In this document: positions 57,430 through 64,000 of the stretch, piece after piece
Layout of the letters: each line of letters opens with the position of its first letter
How positions within the stretch are numbered: the stretch's first letter is position 1
From: Narthecium ossifragum
Lineage: Eukaryota > Streptophyta > Magnoliopsida > Dioscoreales > Nartheciaceae
Direction of reading: 5' to 3'
Length of the DNA: 64,000 nucleotides
Assembly: GCA_963920575.1 (NCBI GenBank)
Contig: OY986971.1
Location: 1,178,001 to 1,242,000 of the forward strand
The notes under the pieces: generated by a model
Seen by the model: only the letters and a program-made list of their open reading frames with translations
Database searches by the model: none
What the model was told of the DNA's origin: nothing
Made by a program: the position numbers and the translations under genes

Positions 57430-58100
57430 GTGTCACGGCCATGCAAGGATTCTATCAATCCACACTTTTGGTTGACCATTGCATGTGGAATAAGTTATTT
57501 TTGGAATGAAAAACAAGGCATTTGTTTTCTTTCATGTAAAAGGGAAAAAAAAAGAGAGCTTTCTTTCTTGCATATTGTTAAGACTTTCCATTCACTTAAG
57601 ATTCTGGGCTGAGTATGTGCTTGGAGATTTGGAGTTAACATGACATCAAAACATGATTCAGTTTACCTCATATCATTATTTTCCTCGTACCATCATACCT
57701 ACCAATGGACTGGTCTGTTTGAATCATATCTAACTGTCGATATTTATTTACATATGAATCTGAATCATTAGCAGTTATTAATAACGTGGATCGTTGGATC
57801 TTATTCAAACCAATCCAGATACAAGAGAAATAGAGATATAAGACAAACAGAACCCATCAGAACAAAGGCCTTGAATTTAAATTATTTTAATTAATCCCAC
57901 AAAGGAGAGGATTTGCATAACTCAAATTGGAAGAACTAAACTAATAATGAAATGATTCCAAACTAAATGACAATGGTGGCTTAAAAGCTAGCAAATTTGA
58001 CACAACAATAATCGCCCAACTAAAGTAAAGCTGGCTAGAACTGAACTTGGTCGTAGACCGGTATATGATTAGCATATTTGTCTGGTGCCGCATCATCAAT
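57430..58100. other. Intergenic DNA
   Basis: No gene is recognised. Confidence 0.45.
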
Positions 58101-58102
58101 GT

Positions 58103-58560
58103 CACTACAAGAAAAAAGACTTTTAGCGACCAATACGGTGGTCGCAATAAGTGCACAATATGGTCACTAAAGGCCATTTCGGGGCTTTAGCGACCATTTC
58201 CGTTTGGTCGCCAAGTGGTCAAAAATAAGTGGTCACAACTAGTACTTTCCGACCAAGTCAAGTTGGTCGCAAAAGGTTAAGTATTAAGCGACCAACTTTG
58301 GTCGCAATTAGTATATTTCTTGGTCGCATTAAACTTCAACAAGTTGGTCGCTAAAGACACCAACTCATGGCGACCACCCCAATTTGGTCGCAATAAGTAG
58401 CTCAATAGCGACCATATGTTTGGCCGCTATTTTGATTCCTCATGGTAGCTGTAGAAGCAATTATGACCACATATTGGTCGCAAATAATACAAAAGAGGTC
58501 ATTATATCTATTTGTTGTGACCACTGTTCTGGTCACAAATAGTAATTTTTGGTCACTTAA
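58103..58560. mobile_element. CACTA transposon end with GGTCGC subterminal repeats
   Basis: CACTACAAGAAAAAAGAC at 58103 is a canonical plant CACTA (En/Spm) terminus. Within the next about 450 bp roughly fourteen copies of TTGGTCGC/GCGACCAA-type motifs occur in both orientations, as expected for transposase-binding subterminal repeats. No matching right end or transposase is visible in the window, so this is either one end of a deleted element or a rearranged copy. Confidence 0.7.
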
Positions 58561-60037
58561 AATAAATACTAACTATGACAAAAAATGTAGTCATTATAAC
58601 AATTTGCTCAATATTAACCACACTATTTAAAACTACAAAACTTGAAATAATAAAACTTCATATTAATTCAAAGTCACAATTCAATTTCTCATCTAAAAAA
58701 ATGTTTTGATCCAAAATAATGCTTTCTAATTGAAATATTTCAATTTGTTGAAGCATAATGGAAAATACAAGTTCTATTACAAAAGTGATGAGCTTAACAT
58801 CACGAATTGGATCATCATGCCACTAGTCATTTCTTCCTTACAAGAAACCATAGCTTCATCGTCCCAAACCAGTCCGCAAATCGCTCCATGGTTGACATGC
58901 AATATTGTTCCCAATATAAATGTCGAATTCCCTTTTAAACTACAACTAGGAAGGCAAGAAACAAGAAACCAATCATCATTACTTATGAAATCAGACAATA
59001 ATTACCATCTATATTAAAATTTGATAAGAAAACGAGATTATGATATTTCTGATTTAATATTCAAACAGAAAATGAAACAATGTTTGTTTTAAGGAGAAGG
59101 ACCCTACAAGTGCTTGATTTAGGAATAAGAAAGTTTAGGAGACACATGTTTGCTACTGAGAGAAAGAAGGCAAAAGGCAGGATAAAGCATGTATATGAAG
59201 GATTGCTATTAGTTGTTTTTCTCAGGCACAGTACGATATGTAACTTTTTATTCAAATGCATATCAACATTGCTAAGCACAATATAAGCAGAATTCCAATC
59301 ATAAATACATTGACCATGACAATCAGAAATTTATATATGTGAAATATAAGCCAAGGAAGGTCAATAAGAAAGAGTGCATTCAATAACTTGTTTATATGAT
59401 TAACTGAGATGGGTTTCTGACATGTCTCACAGTTTATTTACACATAAACAAATGTGATTCAAGACATCTAACTGATTGCTAATAATACGAAGTAGTGCTG
59501 TGGATAAAAGATTTATCTTGCTTACTTCAATCAGCATCATATAGCCACAGTCCTGCACTTTGTGCTAGGCCTTCTGAATCCAATCAAGTTGCCCACAATA
59601 AGAAATCAAAGTTTATAGTATCATAGATTGGATCTGATAAGGCAAAAGTATGGGGCCACAGTTTAACAAGACAGTGTGACAAGCATTCAAACTTTAGTAC
59701 ACACCATGAAATTTGCATAGTTAACTATCCATATTTGATCTTGACGAAAGCAAAATTTAAGTTTTCTTTATGACTTTTCAGAAGGTACTTTTCATGTCAA
59801 ATCACATGGTTCACCTATATGAAGATTTAAGTTTGAGAAGTTGTTTGCTTGCCTATAACAATAGAACTAGGGCGTTGTGCAACAATATTGAGAATATTAT
59901 GGCAGAAACCCAATCCCAGGATATCACTGCCAGTTTCACGGAGTTCATGGATCACAAGCTAAGAATAGAAACAAGGAAGGACTATGTACTACCGGAAATT
60001 AAAATTTCTTGATGAATGAAGTCCTTTTCAACCACGT
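58561..60037. other. AT-rich DNA beyond the CACTA end
   Basis: AT-rich with no recognisable gene. The 80-codon frame at 59770-60012 (MTFQKVLFMSNHMVHLYEDL...) has no family that I recognise. It may be the interior of the CACTA element. Confidence 0.35.
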
Positions 60038-60553
60038 TGATAGGAACCCAGTAGTGGGTCGAGCCAGAGGGCCGAACCACGTCATGAGTAGTTTAGAGTC
60101 ATGTCGTAGGATAAGTCAGTCTTATTTGTATTAGTCAATTATGGCTTGCGATTGAGTCAAGTGCAGTAATGGTGGGTTCAGGTTGGGCGTGAGCCTGAGT
60201 CAGTTATTAGTCGGGTTGCATAAGAGGCATTCGTTAGACGGATGCACTTCCAACGACTATGATGCTATCTAGGTATTTGAGAGTCTTAGGGTTTCAGTAT
60301 CTCCTCTATAAATAGGAGTCAGAGTCTGTAGTTTTATTTATGGAGAGAAATAAGAAAAGTGTTAAGGGTTTATTCAGCCATCAATTGGGTACAAGGGGTC
60401 TTCTTCCAGCCATCAAGTGGGAGAGGGGTCTTCCAGCCATCAAGTGGGAGAGGGGCGTCCTCGAGCCTTCAATCGAGGATTTATCTTCACCACCTCCATC
60501 TTCTACCTCCTACCCATAACCCAGTGAGATCTCCCAGATCTAGGATCCCATCA
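60038..60553 (+). mobile_element. 5' LTR of an LTR retrotransposon
   Basis: Starts TGATAGGAACCCAGTAG and ends ...GATCCCATCA, with a TATA box (CTATAAATAGG) near 60305. TGATATCAGAGC follows at 60556-60567, a close match to the plant Met-tRNA primer-binding site. LTR about 516 bp. The right LTR lies beyond the window. An internal direct repeat (CCAGCCATCAAGTGGGAGAG) occurs at about 60408 and 60433. Confidence 0.7.
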
Positions 60554-60555
60554 AT

Positions 60556-60567
60556 TGATATCAGAGC
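60556..60567 (+). promoter_or_regulatory. Primer-binding site
   Basis: TGATATCAGAGC, two bases after the LTR end, one change from the TGGTATCAGAGC type used by many plant LTR elements. Confidence 0.65.
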
Positions 60568-60583
60568 TATTGATCTTGCGGCG

Positions 60584-60925
60584 ATGGATTTCAGGCGAGA
60601 AGTGAGAGACGGTATACAAAAAATCATGGAGAACGTTATGGAGATGCAGAAGATCAACAGAAGTATGATTGACGATATCAGAAATTGGCGAGAGATTGAT
60701 AGAGGCATGGTCAAGGATAGGCGAAATATTCTTTCAACCATCGTAGCCCCCAAGTCTGTAGAAGCACCGCCGTCAAGTTTCCCAAACCAGCCTACCTTGT
60801 TTCCTAAGCCATTAATCTCCACTCAACCTAAGCCATCCATTAATCCGATGGTGACATCTCAGCCGTTCACTCATACAAGCCCTAACATTACCCACGTATC
60901 TCATGAGTCAGCCGCTGATAAGACG
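60584..60925 (+). CDS. Retrotransposon gag-like N-terminus, interrupted
   Basis: Starts MDFRREVRDGIQKIMENVME just after the primer-binding site and continues as a helical, then Pro/Ser/Thr-rich, protein (QPTLFPKPLISTQPKPSINP). The frame is cut after ADKT by an inserted element; the apparent stop TGA (60926-60928) is the first codon of the insertion. Skipping that insertion, the frame continues at 62473 in phase. This looks like the 5' part of a gag-type protein. No zinc knuckle is visible, so the assignment rests on position. Confidence 0.55.
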
Positions 60926-62468
60926 TGAAAAGTGCATAAACCACCCTTTTAACTTGGCCTTGTTAGTCTCCGAGCAAGACCTTACTGATGGATTTTACCC
61001 TATTACAGGTACAAGTGCCCTCAACGAGGATTGGATCAAGTTCCGAGCTTAAACGATGTCATTCGGGCCAGTTTTTATGAAGAAGATCGATCCTGTATTG
61101 ATGAAGGATCGATCCTTTGAAGTGCTTTAAGAAGGAGCCAATCAGGACAACAAGGATCGATCCTATACCATGAGAGGATCGATCATTTTTGCGCATTTTC
61201 CCAGTGACAGAACGCAAATTCTAGAGGATCGATCTTCACACACTGGATGATCGATCTTCATCGGGGCGCAGCCAAAATTCAAGAAGCAAAGGATCGATCC
61301 TTTCCTATAGGAGGATCGATCCTTCACGGGACCAGCGATCACACGAAGCGAATGATCGATCCTTCACCCTATGAGGATCGATCCTTTGATGCAAGCCGAG
61401 CAAAATCAATGGCCCAGATCTAATCCGAGTGGGGGAGGCTTGTTTACTATAAATAGACCCCTTAGGGGGGATTTGAGGGGGTCTTCTCTTAGTTTTCTCC
61501 AGCCCTTCTAGGTTTCTTACCCAATTGAGAGGAGGACTTCTTGGAGGGAATCCATGGGAGGGGAGCTTCATCAACCTCCATCCATGGATCTATCCAAGAT
61601 GAGTAGCTAACTTCCTCCCTCTTGGGATTTCCATGTAGTTGTAGGATTCTTTTGTAGTTTTCTTAGGGTTTTGATGTGTAACCTTTAGGGATGATCTATT
61701 GTATGGATTTGAGCATGATTTCTCTATCTTTGTACATGGATTTTATATGTTGAATGGATGAATGCCTTTCTTTGGTATGAGTTAGGACTTGTGCATGATA
61801 GGTGTTTGTTGTTTTGCCCCAATGAGTTGGATGTGCTAGAAACACATCCAATGACATTGGGAGGACTACTAGCCCTAGATTAGAGATTAGGGATGCTAGA
61901 ACCATCCCTATCTCTCTAATCAAAGGATCCATTCTATCTTTCTCTTGCATTGGATTCGAGGTGCTAGAACCATCTCGATCCAATGCCCGATTCCATGCAA
62001 TGTCTTGTTCTTGCGACGAATCGATCTTAATCGAAGGTTCGTTAGCGACGATAGAAGCTAATCACTCATTCGTTGACTTTGTGAATGTGATTATTTCCGG
62101 CGGATGATCCTAAACCGACTTCCGTTGAGCGATAAGTGAGGCTAACCACCCGCTTGTCGACTTCTTGATTTCGATCGTCCTAATTGAATTACACACCTCA
62201 ATTCCTTAGGAGGCTACACTAGAACCTACAATGAAATGGAGATCCCAAGACCTCTCTATATTAGTTATCTTTCTTTTCACTTAGTTAATTACTTTAATAG
62301 TCATTAATCCAAAACCCAAATCATTTTAGCTAGTTGTTTGGAGTTATCTATCGAGTACGTTAGTCATTTCTCATTTCCCTGCGGATCGACCCGGACTCCC
62401 GCTAGCTACGTAGTAGTTAGTAGGATTCGGTATAAATTGTAATCTTTGACGCCCTAGTCACTTTTAAC
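60926..62468 (+). mobile_element. Probable solo LTR with paired GATCGATC palindromes
   Basis: Flanked by GACG (60922-60925) and GACG (62469-62472), with near-inverted ends TGAAAAGTG and CACTTTTAA. A TATA box (CTATAAATAGACC) lies at about 61447-61459. No coding capacity. The 3' part contains CCCTGCGGATCGACCCGGAC-type sequence seen in plant Ty3/gypsy LTRs. Ten GATCGATC sites occur as five pairs, each pair exactly 22 bp apart. It interrupts the gag-like frame. The 3' end is not a canonical CA, so the boundary is tentative. Confidence 0.55.
61085..61383 (+). repeat. Five GATCGATC palindrome pairs with 22-bp spacing
   Basis: GATCGATC starts at 61085/61107, 61155/61177, 61227/61249, 61292/61314 and 61354/61376. 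Every pair is separated by exactly 22 bp start to start, while the gaps between pairs are 70, 72, 65 and 62. Most are GGATCGATCC. The intervening bases differ, so only palindrome and distance are conserved. Confidence 0.9.
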
Positions 62469-62472
62469 GACG

Positions 62473-64000
62473 AGTGGTTTGGGCGCGTCAGCCGCCACAA
62501 TTCACCCGTCCAACTTACAAAACCCTAACCCATCACTACCAACCCCCATCCGATCTGAAACGTTCATCAAACCTCTCCTATCATCGCAACCGTCCAAACC
62601 CTCTCTCTTCTCACCCGTTCTCTCTTCTCCAAACCCACCTTCCCCGATTGATGTCTCCCCAACCGCAACTCTCTCTTCAACTCTCTCTTCCCTCCCCATC
62701 AACTCTCTCTTCCCTCCCGATCCCGACCGACCAAACTCACCAAGCCAAGCCCCACTCAACCAAGCCAGGCGCCTACACCTCCGCCGCGTGCAATCCCCGC
62801 TGCCCCTTCCGCCGCCTCTATCTTCGACCAGCGCGCATCTCTGGCTTGCGCCCTCGACGCCGGCCTTGCATCCCGTCGCCATCTCCAGTGTAGTACCACC
62901 ATCGCCGGCTGCGACCTCTTATTCTCCACCCAAGCACCGCCGCGATCCCAAAAAAATCCCGCTGAGATCCCACCGCCAAATTCGCAGCCCCGACCTCTCA
63001 CCACTGAGAAGCTCACCGCCGTCATCAAGTCCGGCCTCTCTCCTCCCGAAGTTCCATCTCTCTCTCCATCGCCGGCTTGACTCTCCGCCGCCCTTGCAAG
63101 CCGCTGCAACTCGTAGCCACCGCCAGAACCAACGCCTCCCCTGTTCCAGCCGCAACCAACCCACTTGCCCTCCGGCATCACCTTCTCCGGGACTAGTCCC
63201 GTCATCAAGTACCTCGCCTTCACCCCGCAAGCCACGGCCACCGGATCCTACTCACCAAGCGTCGCTGCCGGTTCCGACCTCCTTCTGCAAGCCTTCATCA
63301 CTGCCAGATCCGACCTTGTCCTCACTCCGGCATCTAAGGGCTTTCCCGAAGCCTCCATGGCCGAGCTCGCCCCGGATTGAGGCCCTGATCGTCGGACCCC
63401 CACTCCGGCGACCCTGCTTTTGCCGTTCCTCCTTGTTGAAGAACCCCAGCTATGGGCCTCCGATCTGGGGCTGTTCACATCCATCGGAAGAACCAGGAGA
63501 AGCTGGAGTCCTTCCAGCCACCGCCTCGACGGATTCCAACCACCGACAGGCCATGGATCGCCACCGACGATCGTCTCTAACCAAGCTTTGCTGGTGCCGT
63601 CCTCCTCCATATCCGCCACCGCCGTTGTCCTCCGGCGCGATCAAGACCGTTGGATGGCCGCCCGTGCCTCCGGCGACCTTCCCTCCACCGTCTCCGACGT
63701 CCGACGAGCTTCCCTCACAGGAGATCGGACTCCGACCATTCACAGCCGCCGGATTGTTTCTTTCCTTTATGAAGCTTCTTCCTCAGGCATTGGACAGATC
63801 TCAACCGTCCAAGATGATCAGATCAAATCCCCTATGTCTGAACCCGATCCAACTCGGACTCAGTCTCACAGATTTGATCGAGTCAGATTCAGATCAAGCT
63901 ACACTTGATCTCAAGGCGAATCTTGACCGTACAACTCTGATCAGATCAGATCCCAGCAAGCTCCATCTGATTAGGCTCAAACCCGGTCACACAGATTTGA
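62473..64000 (+). CDS. In-phase continuation of interrupted retroelement frame, runs off window
   Basis: The frame starting at 62473 shows no stop codon to 64000 by my reading (about 509 codons), in phase with the frame ending at 60925. It is Pro/Ser/Arg-rich at first (KPLLSSQPSKPSLFSPV), then has more balanced sequence near the end (LTDLIESDSDQATLDLKANL). I recognise no pol domain. Low complexity and GC-rich DNA make long open frames easier, so coding status is uncertain. It may be gag-like, or captured host sequence inside the LTR element. In-frame Met codons are at 63553 and 63769. Confidence 0.4.

Noticed and set aside
63420..63908. 162-codon plus-strand ORF near the right edge
   Set aside because: It overlaps the longer open frame from 62473, which is in phase with the upstream gag-like part, and its composition looks like a shifted reading of the same GC-rich DNA.
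1..64000. CRISPR arrays, bacterial operons, phage genes and tRNA genes
   Set aside because: None seen. Exon/intron structure and transposon types are plant nuclear, and no cloverleaf sequence was recognised by eye; a tRNA scan could still find one.

Overview
This is a plant nuclear window, rich in introns and transposable elements. It carries a 27-exon ERECTA-type receptor kinase gene, plant-type LTR elements, LINEs, a Cassandra 5S-like element, CACTA ends, hAT and Mutator-like elements, and TATA boxes of the TATAAATA type. The ERECTA C-terminal tail reads like monocot ERECTA proteins and GC-rich coding pockets sit in AT-rich DNA, so a monocot is my best guess; I cannot name the species. Everything was read by eye and no search was run.

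Layout. 0-8 kb: transposon remains, including a three-hairpin mini-element, an OTU-protease relic and a copia-type LTR. 8-30 kb: three copies of a small membrane-protein gene (8.3, 16.2 and 27.3 kb, all minus strand) with mobile elements between them: a 1.7-kb inverted-repeat element with a 10-bp target duplication, a 4.9-kb long-TIR element carrying host gene fragments (an enoyl-CoA-reductase-like first exon and a Na+/H+-exchanger-like exon), a 1.3-kb hAT element with a perfect 8-bp target duplication, a nested LINE pair and a 550-bp foldback element. 30-32 kb: a decayed hAT-type copy with a Cassandra 5S-like segment inside it. 32-35 kb: a tentative multi-exon gene for a small membrane protein. 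35.6-38.9 kb: a clean four-exon gene for a 200-residue plant protein of unknown function. 40.1-48.0 kb: an intact ERECTA orthologue on the minus strand, resolved exon by exon (985 codons plus stop). 50-51.8 kb: a third foldback-type element. 53.8 and 57 kb: a duplicated secreted cysteine-rich peptide gene, one copy a pseudogene and the other with its last codons supplied by a LINE fragment. 55-58.6 kb: CACTA-like ends and a SINE-like insertion. 60-64 kb: an LTR retrotransposon (LTR, primer-binding site, gag-like frame) split by a probable 1.5-kb solo LTR that carries five pairs of GATCGATC palindromes, each pair exactly 22 bp apart; the host frame resumes in phase and stays open to the window edge.

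The genes do not form a pathway. ERECTA is a surface receptor for epidermal patterning and organ growth. The cysteine-rich peptide is probably secreted. The two small gene families show local duplication followed by decay. The most unusual points are the LINE-derived C-terminus of the peptide, the constant-spacing palindrome pairs, the multi-gene capture in the long-TIR element, and the shared architecture of the foldback elements.
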